In this document: in pieces, positions 17,476-26,683 of the stretch | Numbering within the stretch: position 1 is the stretch's first letter | How the letters are laid out: the number at the start of each line of letters is the position of its first letter | NCBI RefSeq assembly: GCF_015694345.1 | Contig: NZ_JADQDC010000005.1 | Span: forward strand, 1 to 64,000 | Length of the DNA stretch: 64,000 bases | Direction of reading: 5' to 3' | Source of the DNA: Novosphingobium jiangmenense | Lineage (GTDB): Bacteria > Pseudomonadota > Alphaproteobacteria > Sphingomonadales > Sphingomonadaceae | Position numbers and translations under genes: made by a program | Notes under the pieces: generated by a model | The model's input: the letters and a program-made list of their open reading frames with translations, nothing else | Told to the model about the DNA's origin: nothing | Databases searched by the model: none

Positions 17476-19061
17476 TCCGCCTCCTCCTCTACCGCCAGCG
17501 GAATGCTCAGCAGAAACCACGCCCCGGCCTGCCCGTCGGGCCGGTCATGGATCGTCAGCGTCCCGTCATGCGCCTCGGCAATCGTCCGGGCGATGGCGAG
17601 TCCCAGCCCGCTGTGCGCGCCAAAGGCCTCCTCGGCAGGCCGCACCGAATGGAAGCGTTCGAACACCTTCTCGCGCTCGGCCACCGGCACGCCCGGCCCC
17701 TGATCGCTCACCGCGATATGCGCAGCATCGCCATCACCCCAGACCTTCACGTCCACGCTGCCCCCCGCGGGCGAGAACGACACCGCATTGTCGAGCAGGT
17801 TCTCGAGCACCCGCTCCAGTCGGGCGCCGTCACCCGGCACGACGGTATCCCCGCCCATGCGCTCGATCCGGATCGGCACAGTCGCGCTCGCCCGAACATC
17901 GCGCGCGCCCACCACCTGCGAGGCGAGCGAGGCGAGATCCACTTCCACGAACGTCGCACGGCTCAGCTCCGCATCAATTCGGCTGGCATCGGCAATCTCG
18001 GTAATCAGCCGGTCGATCCGCTGCACGTCATGCGCGGCGATGTCCGAGAGCTGGCGGCGCAGCGCCGGAACATCAACCCGCTCCATCGTCTCCAGCGCGC
18101 TCGAAAGCGACGCGAGCGGGTTCTTGAGCTCGTGCGCCACATCCGCTGCAAAGCTTTCCACTGCGTCGATCCGCTGGCGCAGCGCCGTGGTCATGTCCGA
18201 AACCGCGCGGGCCAGCAGGCCGATCTCGTCGCCGCGATCAGGCAGGCGCGGCACCACCACCTCGCGCTCGCGTCCCAGCCGCACCCGCACCGCCGCCCGC
18301 ACCAGCGCCCGCAGAGGCTGGACGATGGTCCGCGCCAGAAAGAGCGAAAGCTGCACCGACAGCAGCAGCGCGATGCCGATGATGATCACCAGCGTCTGCC
18401 GTGCATCGCGCACCGATTGCGTCACGTCCAGCGCATTGCGCAAGGTCAGCAGCACTTCGCCCTTGTCGCCGACCGGGGTCGCGGCCGTAATCACCGGCGT
18501 GCGATCCGGGGCATAGCGCAGGAACACCTCTGTCCGCCCGGACTGCCGCGCCGCCTTGATCTCAGGCCAGCTCCCCGCAGGTCGTTCGGAGGTATCGCTG
18601 TATGGCTCCACCGTCGGGGCATTGACGATGAAGTCCACCCCCCGGTCGAGCAGGCGCGCCGCCTTCTGGTACCACGGCTCCGTCTCGGGATTGATCAGCG
18701 CGAACGAAGGCGGCGCCAGCGCAAAGCTGTCGGCCAGCAACTGGCTGTCGCGATCATAGAGCCGCAACCGCAGCACCTGGTCCGTACCGATCCGCGCCAG
18801 CAGTTCCTTGCGCTGCGCCATCCGGGCATCAGCAAGAGCATCCGCCGCGATCTCTGCTTCAGCCCGCGCCAGCTTGAAGCGCTCCTCGATCAGCTGGGTG
18901 CGATAGCTGTCGAGGTAGAAGAAGCCGCCCGCCAGCAAGGCCAGCGCGATCACGTTGACGAACAGGATGCGCGTAGTCAGCGAAACGCCGCGAATGCGCC
19001 ACAAGGCGCGCAAACGGCGACGTCGCGCGCCCGGCAGGGCAGAATCGTCAGTCCTCGGCAA
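17472..19061 (-). CDS. chvG: ChvG-type sensor histidine kinase
   Basis: A protein of about 529 residues. First membrane segment [20 protein letters not shown], a periplasmic stimulus-sensing domain of about 250 residues, second segment [23 protein letters not shown], HisKA with phospho-His in [13 protein letters not shown], and HATPase boxes [20 protein letters not shown] and [10 protein letters not shown]. ChvG (ExoS/BatS) responds to acidity and envelope stress. No ATG precedes the first membrane segment; the TTG at 19061, overlapping the last codons of chvI, gives a family-like start, but this is uncertain. Confidence 0.9.
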   Translation of the reverse strand: MPRTDDSALPGARRRRLRALWRIRGVSLTTRILFVNVIALALLAGGFFYLDSYRTQLIEERFKLARAEAEIAADALADARMAQRKELLARIGTDQVLRLRLYDRDSQLLADSFALAPPSFALINPETEPWYQKAARLLDRGVDFIVNAPTVEPYSDTSERPAGSWPEIKAARQSGRTEVFLRYAPDRTPVITAATPVGDKGEVLLTLRNALDVTQSVRDARQTLVIIIGIALLLSVQLSLFLARTIVQPLRALVRAAVRVRLGREREVVVPRLPDRGDEIGLLARAVSDMTTALRQRIDAVESFAADVAHELKNPLASLSSALETMERVDVPALRRQLSDIAAHDVQRIDRLITEIADASRIDAELSRATFVEVDLASLASQVVGARDVRASATVPIRIERMGGDTVVPGDGARLERVLENLLDNAVSFSPAGGSVDVKVWGDGDAAHIAVSDQGPGVPVAEREKVFERFHSVRPAEEAFGAHSGLGLAIARTIAEAHDGTLTIHDRPDGQAGAWFLLSIPLAVEEEAE

Positions 19062-19803
19062 AACTGTAGCCTGCGCCGTAAAGCGTCTCGATCGCCCCGA
19101 ACTCGCCATCAACCGCGCGGAACTTGCGGCGCAGGCGCTTGATATGACTGTCGATGGTGCGATCATCCACGAACACGTCGTCGTGATAGGCCGCATCCAT
19201 CAGCTGGTTGCGCGTCTTCACCACGCCCGGCCGTATCGCCAGTGCCTCGAGGATCAGGAATTCGGTCACCGTCAGCGAAACCGGCTCGCCATCCCAGGTC
19301 ACCGCATGGCGCGCAGGATCCATGACCAGCCTTCCGCGCCGGATCGGCTCAGGCAAAGGTTCGCTGTCCGCCTCCTGCTCGGCCGCCTCACGCCGCACGA
19401 TTTCGCTGCGCCGCAAAATGGCCTTTATCCGCGCAACGAGCAGTCGCTGGCTGAACGGTTTGGCGATGTAGTCGTCCGCCCCCATCGACAGGCCAAGCGC
19501 CTCGTCGGCCTCGTCGTCCTTGCTGGTCAGGAAGATCACCGGCAGATCGCTTTTCTCGCGAATGCGGCGCAGCAGTTCCAGCCCGTCCATGCGCGGCATC
19601 TTGATGTCGCACACCGCCAGATCGGGCGGATTGTCGAGCAATGCCTTCAGCGCGGCATCGCCATCGTTGTAGAGCCGCGTGGCAAAGCCTTCTGTCTGCA
19701 GCGCGATCGAAACAGTTGTTAGGATGTTCCGGTCGTCGTCGACCAGCGCGATCGTGCGCGGGGCATCATCGACGTCGGCGCGTGGCGATTGCGGCGTGAG
19801 CAT
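19048..19803 (-). CDS. chvI: ChvI-type response regulator
   Basis: A 251-residue OmpR-class regulator. Receiver domain with acidic pair in [11 protein letters not shown], phospho-acceptor in [11 protein letters not shown], conserved Thr in FLTSKDD and Lys in YIAKPFSQR; the C-terminal winged helix contains [12 protein letters not shown] and [16 protein letters not shown]. The ChvG/ChvI pair controls envelope, exopolysaccharide and acid-response genes in rhizobia. It is divergent from pckA with a 242-base shared control region. A TTGCAA-N17-TATCGC promoter-like pair ends eight bases before the ATG. Confidence 0.93.
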   Translation of the reverse strand: MLTPQSPRADVDDAPRTIALVDDDRNILTTVSIALQTEGFATRLYNDGDAALKALLDNPPDLAVCDIKMPRMDGLELLRRIREKSDLPVIFLTSKDDEADEALGLSMGADDYIAKPFSQRLLVARIKAILRRSEIVRREAAEQEADSEPLPEPIRRGRLVMDPARHAVTWDGEPVSLTVTEFLILEALAIRPGVVKTRNQLMDAAYHDDVFVDDRTIDSHIKRLRRKFRAVDGEFGAIETLYGAGYSFAED

Positions 19804-19929
19804 GGTTTCCAGCGATACCGATGCCGCGCAAACCTTGCAACTTGAAGCGAAAATCGCGCTGCATCGCAGCATTTCCCAGTTGCACACCATGCAACTTACC
19901 GCGCAAAAAACTTCATTGTCGCGTGTCAT

Positions 19930-19958
19930 TTGACGCAGCAAAGGCAGGTGACTATGCG
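19930..19958 (+). promoter_or_regulatory. candidate sigma-70-type promoter for pckA
   Basis: TTGACG at 19930-19935 and TATGCG at 19953-19958 are separated by 17 bases, in the divergent chvI-pckA gap and about 88 bases upstream of the pckA GTG. The surrounding gap also holds two TGCAACTT words (around 19847 and 19888) that could be operator half-sites. This is pattern matching only. Confidence 0.4.
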
Positions 19959-20045
19959 CAGGTCGAGAATCAGCGCATTCGTATTCGCAATCCGTGCGTC
20001 AGCGGGCAAATGTCTGCCCGAAGCGCCACCAACGGGAGGCCAGAA

Positions 20046-21650
20046 GTGTCCGATACCAGCCTGAACGTGTCCCTCGCCAGCCAGGGTTATCCCGAACCGG
20101 CAGAGCTGTTCGCCAACCTCGGCACCGCGCCTCTGGTCGAGCATGCCGTGCGCAACGGCGAAGGCCTGCTCTGCGTCGATGGTCCGCTGGTGGTCGAAAC
20201 CGGCAAGCACACCGGTCGCTCGGCCAAGGACAAGTTCATCGTCCGCGATGCCGAGACCGAGAACACCGTGTGGTGGGGCAAGACCAACGTCGCGATGACG
20301 CCCGAGCACTTCGCCGCGCTCAAGGCCGATTTCATCAAGGCGCTGGGCGAGAAGGACCGCCTCTACGTGGCTGACCTGTTCGGCGGCTCGCAGCCCGAAC
20401 ACCGCGTCAACGTTCGCGTGATCAACGAATTCGCCTGGCACAACCTGTTCATCCGCACCCTGCTGGTCCGCCCGACCAGCGATGAACTTGCCTCGTTCGT
20501 GCCTGAATACACCATCATCGACCTGCCCAGCTTCCGCGCCGATCCGGAGCGCCACGGCAGCCGCAGCGAAACCGTGATCGCGGTCAACTTCACCGAGAAG
20601 CTGATCCTGATCGGCGGCACCGCCTATGCCGGCGAAATGAAGAAGTCGGTCTTCGGCATTCTCAACTACCTGCTGCCGGTCAAGGGCGTCATGCCGATGC
20701 ACTGCTCGGCCAACGTCGGCCCCGATGGCAAGACCGCCGTGTTCTTCGGCCTGTCGGGCACCGGCAAGACCACGCTCTCGGCCGATGCTTCGCGCACCCT
20801 GATCGGCGATGACGAGCATGGCTGGTCGGACACTGCCGTGTTCAACTTCGAAGGTGGCTGCTACGCCAAGATGATCCGCCTTTCGGCCGAAGCCGAACCG
20901 GAAATCTTCGCCACTACCAAGCGCTTCGGCACCGTGCTCGAAAACGTGGTGATCGATCCCGAAACCCGGACGATCGACCTCGACGACAACCGCCTCGCCG
21001 AGAACAGCCGCGGTTCCTACCCGATCGACTTCATTCCGAACTGCTCGGAGAAGAACCTCGGTCCGGTTCCGGCAAACCTGATCTTCCTCACCGCCGATGC
21101 CTATGGCGTCCTGCCTCCGATCGCGCGTCTCACGCCCGATCAGGCGATGTACCACTTCCTGTCGGGCTACACCGCCCGCGTCGCCGGTACCGAAATCGGC
21201 GTGACCGAGCCGGAAGCCACGTTCAGCACCTGCTTCGGCGCGCCGTTCATGCCGCGTCACCCGTCGGTCTATGGCAACCTGCTCAAGGAGCGCATTGCCA
21301 AGGGCGGCGTGAAGTGCTGGCTGGTCAACACCGGCTGGTCGGGCGGCAAGGCCACGCAGGAAGGCATCAAGCGCATGCCGATCAAGGCGACCCGCGCCCT
21401 GCTCAACGCCGCGCTCGATGGCAGCCTCAACAACGCCACCTTCAAGAAGGACGCGAACTTCGGTTTCGAAGTTCCGGTCGAAGTGCCCGGCGTCGACACC
21501 AAGCTGCTCGATCCGCGCGGTGCCTGGGCCGATGGCGAGGAATACGACAAGACCGCGCAGGAACTGGTGCGCAAGTTCGTCGACAACTTCCAGCAGTTTG
21601 CCGACCACGTCGACCAGTCGGTCCGCGACGCGGCCCCTGTCGCCGCCTGA
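20046..21650 (+). CDS. pckA: phosphoenolpyruvate carboxykinase (ATP)
   Basis: A 534-residue ATP-dependent PEP carboxykinase, the first committed step of gluconeogenesis (oxaloacetate + ATP to PEP). The kinase-1a loop [15 protein letters not shown] is near residues 233-247, kinase-2 and metal site in GDDEHGWSD and NFEGGCYAK, and the PEP-carboxykinase signature around HCSANVG. The GTG at 20046 has a near-perfect GGGAGG six bases upstream. Divergence from chvI and linkage to the PTS genes is conserved in alphaproteobacteria, fitting control of carbon flux. Confidence 0.97.
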   Translation: MSDTSLNVSLASQGYPEPAELFANLGTAPLVEHAVRNGEGLLCVDGPLVVETGKHTGRSAKDKFIVRDAETENTVWWGKTNVAMTPEHFAALKADFIKALGEKDRLYVADLFGGSQPEHRVNVRVINEFAWHNLFIRTLLVRPTSDELASFVPEYTIIDLPSFRADPERHGSRSETVIAVNFTEKLILIGGTAYAGEMKKSVFGILNYLLPVKGVMPMHCSANVGPDGKTAVFFGLSGTGKTTLSADASRTLIGDDEHGWSDTAVFNFEGGCYAKMIRLSAEAEPEIFATTKRFGTVLENVVIDPETRTIDLDDNRLAENSRGSYPIDFIPNCSEKNLGPVPANLIFLTADAYGVLPPIARLTPDQAMYHFLSGYTARVAGTEIGVTEPEATFSTCFGAPFMPRHPSVYGNLLKERIAKGGVKCWLVNTGWSGGKATQEGIKRMPIKATRALLNAALDGSLNNATFKKDANFGFEVPVEVPGVDTKLLDPRGAWADGEEYDKTAQELVRKFVDNFQQFADHVDQSVRDAAPVAA

Positions 21651-21677
21651 TCGCGGCCACATAGCTGAAAACGCTGC

Positions 21678-21706
21678 GGGGCTCCTTCGGGAGCCCCGTT
21701 TCGTTT
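21678..21706 (+). terminator. intrinsic terminator after pckA
   Basis: A perfect eight-base stem GGGGCTCC / GGAGCCCC closed by a TTCG tetraloop (21678-21697) is followed by GTTTCGTTT. It lies 28 bases after the pckA stop and just before the end of the convergent amidase gene. Confidence 0.85.
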
Positions 21707-21712
21707 CGGGTG

Positions 21713-22555
21713 TCAGTCCAGATCGACGTAGTGGCCGTGGACCCAGCCGGTCTTGCTCGGCTTGCCCGCGGCATCAAGCGCCGTCACCTCGATCCACGAT
21801 CCGTTTGCCCCGATCGGCATGACCTTGCTTCCGTCCGCCAGCAGCTGGACCACCGCAAAGTTGGTGCCGGGGCCGCTGCGCAGGTTCAGCCCACCCGGCG
21901 AGCGCACCACGCCCACGTTCGGTCCGTTGTCGTCCCGCCCGCCAAGCGCACGCTGGCGGAAGCGCACCATATCGAACGCCGGACCGGGGTCGGACTTGCG
22001 CACCGGGGCAATGTCGTCATGGCCGACGATCTCGGCAATCGGGTAGACCTCGCGCAGCGCCCGTACCAAGGCGACCACGGCATCGAACTGTGCCTCCGGA
22101 TAGGCCTCCCAGCCGATCGGCGTACGCGAGCCATCGGGATTGCCATTGCGATGCACGGCCATGACGACGTTGTCGATCTTCTGCCCTGCCGCATTGGTCC
22201 AGCCGCTGGTGCCCCCACGCAGCGCGCCCCAGTTGGCGATCTCGATGCCGATCGAATGCTTGTTCAGCCCCTCGATACCACGCCAACTGGACTTGCCCGC
22301 GTGCCAAGCGACCTCGTTGAAGTTCACGCACTGGATGATCGATCCGTCGCGATCGACCACGACGTGCGCCGAGGAATTGGTGTTGTCCTTGCTCGCGAAC
22401 CAGTTCGCCGACGAAGCCGCCGATCCGCCAGCCGTGAAATGGATCACCACGATCTTCGGCGGCGCCGGGAAGGCACCTCCCGTGTTGCGCGATTTGATCT
22501 GCCTTACCGGATTCGAATTGTCGTTAAGGATTCCGTTCCTGATGACGTAAGCCAT
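21713..22555 (-). CDS. N-acetylmuramoyl-L-alanine amidase with SH3 domain
   Basis: A 280-residue protein with an Amidase_2 (zinc amidase) domain over residues 20-195. It contains IVVIHFTAGG (first zinc His), AWHAGKSSWRG, NKHSIGIEIANWG and EIVGHDDIAPVRKSDPGPAFD, with the second His and the Asp/Lys catalytic region. A C-terminal SH3_3 domain (VVRSPGGLNLRSGPG) probably binds cell wall. There is no signal peptide, unlike cell-wall recycling amidases secreted to the periplasm. A cytoplasmic AmpD-like or prophage-endolysin-like role is possible, though no phage genes are nearby. Confidence 0.88.
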   Translation of the reverse strand: MAYVIRNGILNDNSNPVRQIKSRNTGGAFPAPPKIVVIHFTAGGSAASSANWFASKDNTNSSAHVVVDRDGSIIQCVNFNEVAWHAGKSSWRGIEGLNKHSIGIEIANWGALRGGTSGWTNAAGQKIDNVVMAVHRNGNPDGSRTPIGWEAYPEAQFDAVVALVRALREVYPIAEIVGHDDIAPVRKSDPGPAFDMVRFRQRALGGRDDNGPNVGVVRSPGGLNLRSGPGTNFAVVQLLADGSKVMPIGANGSWIEVTALDAAGKPSKTGWVHGHYVDLD

Positions 22556-22638
22556 GTCCCGCCCTCCATGAGCCTGTTGACCCGAGCAGGATACGTGGAA
22601 TTACGTGGAAGTCTGTGTGAGACATCACCAGAATGGGG

Positions 22639-23229
22639 TCATGCAAACAGCGCGCTGCCCTTGAGCAGGTTGTAGGCCTCGACCACTTCCTGCAGCCGCC
22701 CCTCGAAAGTGCGATCCCCGCCATTGCGATCCGGGTGGTACTTGCGGACCAGTTCGGAATAGCTCTGCCGCAATTGCCGCCGGTCGGCATCATAGGCCAG
22801 ATGCAGGGCGTCATAAGCCTTGCGCTCGTCCGGACTGATCCCGCGCCGCGCCGCGTCAGCCGCCTTCTGGTGATCCGCCCGCCGCGCCTTGGCCCGCTGC
22901 GCAATCGCCTCCAATGGATCGGCAAAGTCCGCCCAGCGCGGCGCCTGATCGATCCCCGCATCGGGCCGGAACGCCCGCGTCTCGCGCTCCCACCCGGCAA
23001 TCGGCGATTGCGCCTTGAGAATTTCCTCGGGCGTCATTCCCGCGAAAAAGTCATAGCCGGAATTGAACTGCCGCACGTGTTCAAGACAGAACCAGCGATA
23101 ATCCCCCGGCCCGTCAAACCCCGAAGAGCGCACGCCCGGCGCACGAAATTCGCCCGGCTCGTCGCAACCGGGGGCATTGCACACGCGCCCTGTGCCCTGG
23201 ACGCGGCCGTGGAACTTGTCATTACGCAT
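22639..23229 (-). CDS. J-domain protein with N-terminal Zn-binding motif
   Basis: A 196-residue co-chaperone-like protein. An N-terminal Cys/His cluster (VCNAPGCDEPGEF, then WFCLEHVRQFN) may bind zinc. The C-terminal J domain (about residues 130-196) has the essential HPD in LVRKYHPDRNGGD. It should stimulate a DnaK ATPase. In sphingomonads and other alphaproteobacteria this type is typically encoded just upstream of cobS and divergent from bolA; here bolA is divergent as expected, but cobS lies about 16 kb away. Start MRNDKFHGRV fits the family. Confidence 0.85.
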   Translation of the reverse strand: MRNDKFHGRVQGTGRVCNAPGCDEPGEFRAPGVRSSGFDGPGDYRWFCLEHVRQFNSGYDFFAGMTPEEILKAQSPIAGWERETRAFRPDAGIDQAPRWADFADPLEAIAQRAKARRADHQKAADAARRGISPDERKAYDALHLAYDADRRQLRQSYSELVRKYHPDRNGGDRTFEGRLQEVVEAYNLLKGSALFA

Positions 23230-23269
23230 TTGCGCCCCACATGGCGATGCAGCCACAGGAAGGGAAGAC

Positions 23270-23542
23270 ATGACGGGACCAGTTGCACAGGAAATCGAAC
23301 GACTCCTGACCGAAGCCCTTAGTCCCACGCACCTCGCGGTGATCAACGACAGCGCCTCGCACTCGGGCCACATGGGCGACGATGGCACCGGCGAATCCCA
23401 CTTCACGGTAGAGATCGAGAGCGCCGCCTTTACCGGCCAGTCCCGCCTAAATCGCCAGCGCATGGTCAACAAGGCGCTGGGCGACCTCCCCGGCCAGCGC
23501 GTCCACGCCCTCGCCATCAAGGCAAAAGCCCCTGGTGAGTAA
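23270..23542 (+). CDS. bolA: BolA family protein
   Basis: A 90-residue BolA-fold protein with the conserved HSGHMG and the helix-turn-helix-like SRLNRQRMVNKALGDL. The C-terminal strand HALAIKAKAP is typical. BolA proteins pair with monothiol glutaredoxins to bind [2Fe-2S] and can act in DNA binding. AGGAAGGGAA precedes the ATG. It is divergent from the J-protein gene and overlaps the start of the next gene by eight bases. Confidence 0.93.
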   Translation: MTGPVAQEIERLLTEALSPTHLAVINDSASHSGHMGDDGTGESHFTVEIESAAFTGQSRLNRQRMVNKALGDLPGQRVHALAIKAKAPGE

Positions 23543-23981
23543 CCGCCGGACAAGGCGCGCCGCCCGCATCCTCCTGCTCGACGAGCACGACCGCCTCCTC
23601 CTCATCCGCTTCGCCCCCAAGGACCGCCGCCCGTTCTGGTGCGGCGTCGGCGGCGAATGCGATCCGGGCGAGGACTTCGCGCTCGCCGCTGTCCGCGAAC
23701 TCTACGAGGAAACCGGCCTTGTCGTGGAGCACTGCGGCCCCGAAGTCGCGCGCCGCGCCGACGATTACCTCACCCTTGAAGGCGAACCGATCACCTCGGA
23801 CGAACGCTTCTTCCGCGTCCGCACGACGAGCTTCACGCCGGACACCTCCGGCCACACCGCGATCGAGCGCGAACTTATCAAGGAATTTCGCTGGTTTACC
23901 CGCGCAGAACTGGCAAACTGGCATGAGCCGCTGTTCCCGGTGAACCTGCTCGAACTGCTCGATCTTGAGGCGCCAGCATGA
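23535..23981 (+). CDS. NUDIX hydrolase
   Basis: A 148-residue NUDIX-fold protein with the complete box GGECDPGEDFALAAVRELYEETGLV (written here as GxxCDPGED...RELYEETGLV), residues about 38-62. These enzymes hydrolyse nucleoside diphosphates linked to another group; the substrate is unknown. It starts with GTG inside the last codons of bolA (eight-base overlap) and its stop overlaps the pirin start by four bases, so bolA-nudix-pirin forms a coupled unit. Confidence 0.9.
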   Translation: MSNRRTRRAARILLLDEHDRLLLIRFAPKDRRPFWCGVGGECDPGEDFALAAVRELYEETGLVVEHCGPEVARRADDYLTLEGEPITSDERFFRVRTTSFTPDTSGHTAIERELIKEFRWFTRAELANWHEPLFPVNLLELLDLEAPA

Positions 23982-24868
23982 CCGATCCCGTCATTCAGAC
24001 GATCACCCCCGTCGCCCACGATCTCGGCGCGTTCGAGGTCCGCCGCGCCATCCCCTCGCGGCAACGCACCATGGTCGGCCCGTTCATCTTCGTCGACCAG
24101 TTCGGCCCCGCGCACTTGCCCGCCGGCACCGCGATGGACGTGCGCCCCCACCCGCACATCAACCTCGCCACCGTCACCTGGCTTTTCGAAGGCGCGATCG
24201 ACCACCGCGACAGCCTCGGCTCCTTCGCCACGATCCGCCCGGGACAGGTCAACCTGATGACCGCAGGCAGCGGCATCGTCCATTCCGAACGCTCGCCCGA
24301 GACCGAGCGCCCCGGCGGCCCTCACCTCTACGGCATGCAGACCTGGCTCGCCCTGCCCGACGGCAAGGAAGAGATCGCCCCCGCCTTCGAACAGGTCACC
24401 GCCCTGCCGCTGGTCGAGGACGTCTGCGTCAGCGCCCGCGTCATCATGGGCACCCTCTGGGGCCAGAGCGCGCCGACCACCCAGCACGCCGCCACGATCT
24501 ACGCAGAGATCCTGCTGGCGCCGGGCGGCACCCTGCCCATCGACGCCGAGGCCGACGAACGCGCCGTCATGCTCGTCGGCGGCGAGGCACAGATCGACGG
24601 CCACCCGCTCGCCCTCTACGACCTCGTCGTCCTCGCCCCCGGCGCGGTCCTCAAACTGCAATCGGAAACCGGCGGCCGCGTCATGCTCATGGGCGGCGAG
24701 GCCTTCGCCACCAAGCGCCATGTCTGGTGGAACTTCGTCAGCTCCAGCCGCGACCGCATCAATCAGGCCAAGGCCGACTGGGAACAAGGCCGCTTCCCCA
24801 AGGTGCCGGGCGACGAGGAAGAATTCATCCCCCTGCCGAAGGTTGCGACGACCGTCAGCTATCCCTGA
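23978..24868 (+). CDS. pirin family protein
   Basis: A 296-residue bicupin of the pirin family. The metal site of the N-terminal cupin is in VRPHPHINLATVTWLFEG and SGIVHSERSPETE, with three His and one Glu. The C-terminal cupin starts at AATIYAEILLAPGG, and KRHVWWNFVSSS is a conserved ending. Bacterial pirins bind iron or other metals; some have quercetinase activity, others regulate pyruvate metabolism. Coupled to the NUDIX gene by ATGA. Confidence 0.92.
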   Translation: MTDPVIQTITPVAHDLGAFEVRRAIPSRQRTMVGPFIFVDQFGPAHLPAGTAMDVRPHPHINLATVTWLFEGAIDHRDSLGSFATIRPGQVNLMTAGSGIVHSERSPETERPGGPHLYGMQTWLALPDGKEEIAPAFEQVTALPLVEDVCVSARVIMGTLWGQSAPTTQHAATIYAEILLAPGGTLPIDAEADERAVMLVGGEAQIDGHPLALYDLVVLAPGAVLKLQSETGGRVMLMGGEAFATKRHVWWNFVSSSRDRINQAKADWEQGRFPKVPGDEEEFIPLPKVATTVSYP

Positions 24869-24877
24869 TGCCCTGCT

Positions 24878-25708
24878 TCAAGCAGCCAACCACTCAGCCT
24901 TGAGCGTGCCGCTATGCCCCTCCGGCGCCAGTGCCTCGCGCAGCGCCTCGAGCATCGGCGGCAGCGCCTGCGTGAAGGCATACGGCGGGTTCACGATGAA
25001 CAGCCCGGCGCCGTTGTAGATGCCCGGCTGGTCGGCATCGTAGAGCCAGTGCTCAACGTTCAGCAGCTTGGGAATGCCCAGCCGGCGCAGCTTTTCCTTC
25101 CAGTGGACATGCGCAGAGCGGTCCTTCAGCGGATACCAGATCACCGTCACGCCATGCGCCCATTTGCGGTGAGCAGCGGCGAGCGTCTTCGTGATCCGCG
25201 CCCGCTCGTCGGTCTGCTCATAGGGCGGATCGACCACCACCAGCCCGCGCGGCGTGCGCGGCGGCACCATCGCCAGCCACAGCTCATAGGCGTCGCGCTC
25301 ATGCACGGCAGCAGGCGTTCCCCGCATCGCGCCGCGCAGGGCATAGGCGTCCTCGGGGTGCTTCTCGTTGAGGATCAGCAGGTCCTGCGGGCGCAGCAGC
25401 TGCGCCAGAAACCGGGGTGAGCCGGGATAGAGCAACGGCTCCTCTGCTTCATTCAACGCCCGCACCGCCGCGCGGTACTCGTCCAGCAAAGGGTTCGCGT
25501 CAGCAAAGGCCCGCACCACGCCCTGCATCGCCTCGCCCGTGCGCTGTGCCTGATCGCCGCGCAGGTCGTAGAGCCCGCACCCGGCATGGGTATCGATCAG
25601 CGTCAGCGCGCTGTCCTTGAGCTGCAAGGCTCGCACCAGCGCGATCAGCAGCGCGTGCTTCACCACATCGGCGCTGTTGCCCGCATGGAACGAATGGCGA
25701 TAATTCAT
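24878..25708 (-). CDS. rlmJ: 23S rRNA (adenine2030-N6)-methyltransferase
   Basis: A 276-residue RlmJ. It begins MNYRHSFHAGNSADVVKHAL, the invariant family N-terminus, followed by the SAM loop TLIDTHAGCGLYDL and the catalytic tetrapeptide in VVVDPPYEQTDER. It methylates N6 of A2030 in 23S rRNA. It is convergent with pirin (nine-base spacer) and divergent from the following SDR gene. Confidence 0.94.
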   Translation of the reverse strand: MNYRHSFHAGNSADVVKHALLIALVRALQLKDSALTLIDTHAGCGLYDLRGDQAQRTGEAMQGVVRAFADANPLLDEYRAAVRALNEAEEPLLYPGSPRFLAQLLRPQDLLILNEKHPEDAYALRGAMRGTPAAVHERDAYELWLAMVPPRTPRGLVVVDPPYEQTDERARITKTLAAAHRKWAHGVTVIWYPLKDRSAHVHWKEKLRRLGIPKLLNVEHWLYDADQPGIYNGAGLFIVNPPYAFTQALPPMLEALREALAPEGHSGTLKAEWLAA

Positions 25709-25864
25709 GGCGATCAAAAAATCCGCGGCAACCGATCCCGCGCCCCTACAGAGTCGGGCGCAAACCTTCAAAGCACTTCTGCGCCAAGCCCCCTTCCCTC
25801 TCCCGCAAAAGCCTGACACGATGCCTTTAATGGGTCGGTTAAGACTCACCTGAAGGAGAGCAGG

Positions 25865-26683
25865 ATGGCATTTGCAGGGCAGGTTGTGTGGATTACCGGT
25901 GCGTCTTCGGGGATCGGTGCGGCACTGGCGCGGGCACTGGCGGCGCAAGGCGCAAAGCTGGTGCTTTCCGGGCGCAACGAAGCGGCTCTGGCAGAAGTGG
26001 CACAGGCCTGCGGCGATGCCCTCGTTCTGCCCTTCGAGGCGACCGACTACGGCGCTGCCGCCACTGCCGCCGACAAGGCCTGGAACTGGCAGGGCCACAT
26101 CGACATGCTGGTCAACAATGCCGGCATCTCGCAGCGCTCTCTCGCGGTGGACACCGCGTTCCCGGTGTACGAACGCATCGTCGCTGTCGATCTGCTCGCC
26201 CCCATCGCGCTGACGCAAGCGCTGCTGCCGCGCATGGCGGAGCGCAAGTCCGGGCGGATCGTCATGGTCTCGAGCATTGCCGGCAAGGTCGGCTCGCCCA
26301 TGCGCACCGGCTACAGCGCCGCCAAGTTCGGGCTGTTCGGCTATTCCGACGCCTTGCGCGCCGAAGTCGCCGGGCTCGGCATCAAGGTCCACGTCATCGC
26401 CCCCGGCTCGATTCGCACCGATGTCTCGCGCAATTCGATCACCGCCGACGGATCGCGCCGCGGCGTCAGCGATGCCGTGATCGAGCGCGGGCTCGACCCT
26501 GATGTCGCCGCGCGCCAGATGCTTGATGCCATTGCGGCAGACGAGCGCGAGATCATCATGGGCGAAGGCATGGAGAAGGAAATCGGCGAATTGCGCCGCA
26601 CCCCCGATGCCCTGCACGATCGCATGGCCGAGGTGGTCGCCGCAGGCTATGCCCAAAAGATGAACGAGGGAGCACCGGAATGA
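25865..26683 (+). CDS. SDR family oxidoreductase
   Basis: A 272-residue short-chain dehydrogenase. Cofactor motif TGASSGIGAAL (residues 11-21), NNAGIS near 82, catalytic Ser in MVSSIAGKVG and Tyr-x3-Lys in GYSAAKFG. The C-terminal half resembles the DHRS7/YqjQ-type membrane-associated SDRs. AAGGAG lies upstream of the ATG. The stop overlaps the epoxide-hydrolase-like gene by four bases (ATGA), so the two probably act on related substrates. Confidence 0.88.
   Translation: MAFAGQVVWITGASSGIGAALARALAAQGAKLVLSGRNEAALAEVAQACGDALVLPFEATDYGAAATAADKAWNWQGHIDMLVNNAGISQRSLAVDTAFPVYERIVAVDLLAPIALTQALLPRMAERKSGRIVMVSSIAGKVGSPMRTGYSAAKFGLFGYSDALRAEVAGLGIKVHVIAPGSIRTDVSRNSITADGSRRGVSDAVIERGLDPDVAARQMLDAIAADEREIIMGEGMEKEIGELRRTPDALHDRMAEVVAAGYAQKMNEGAPE

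Noticed and set aside
17382..19142. A 586-codon plus-strand open frame opposite chvG
   Set aside because: Shadow of the histidine kinase; low-complexity Arg/His/Gln composition and no ribosome-binding site or family motif.
19926..21662. A 578-codon minus-strand open frame opposite pckA
   Set aside because: Complete complement of a highly conserved enzyme gene; composition typical of an antisense frame.
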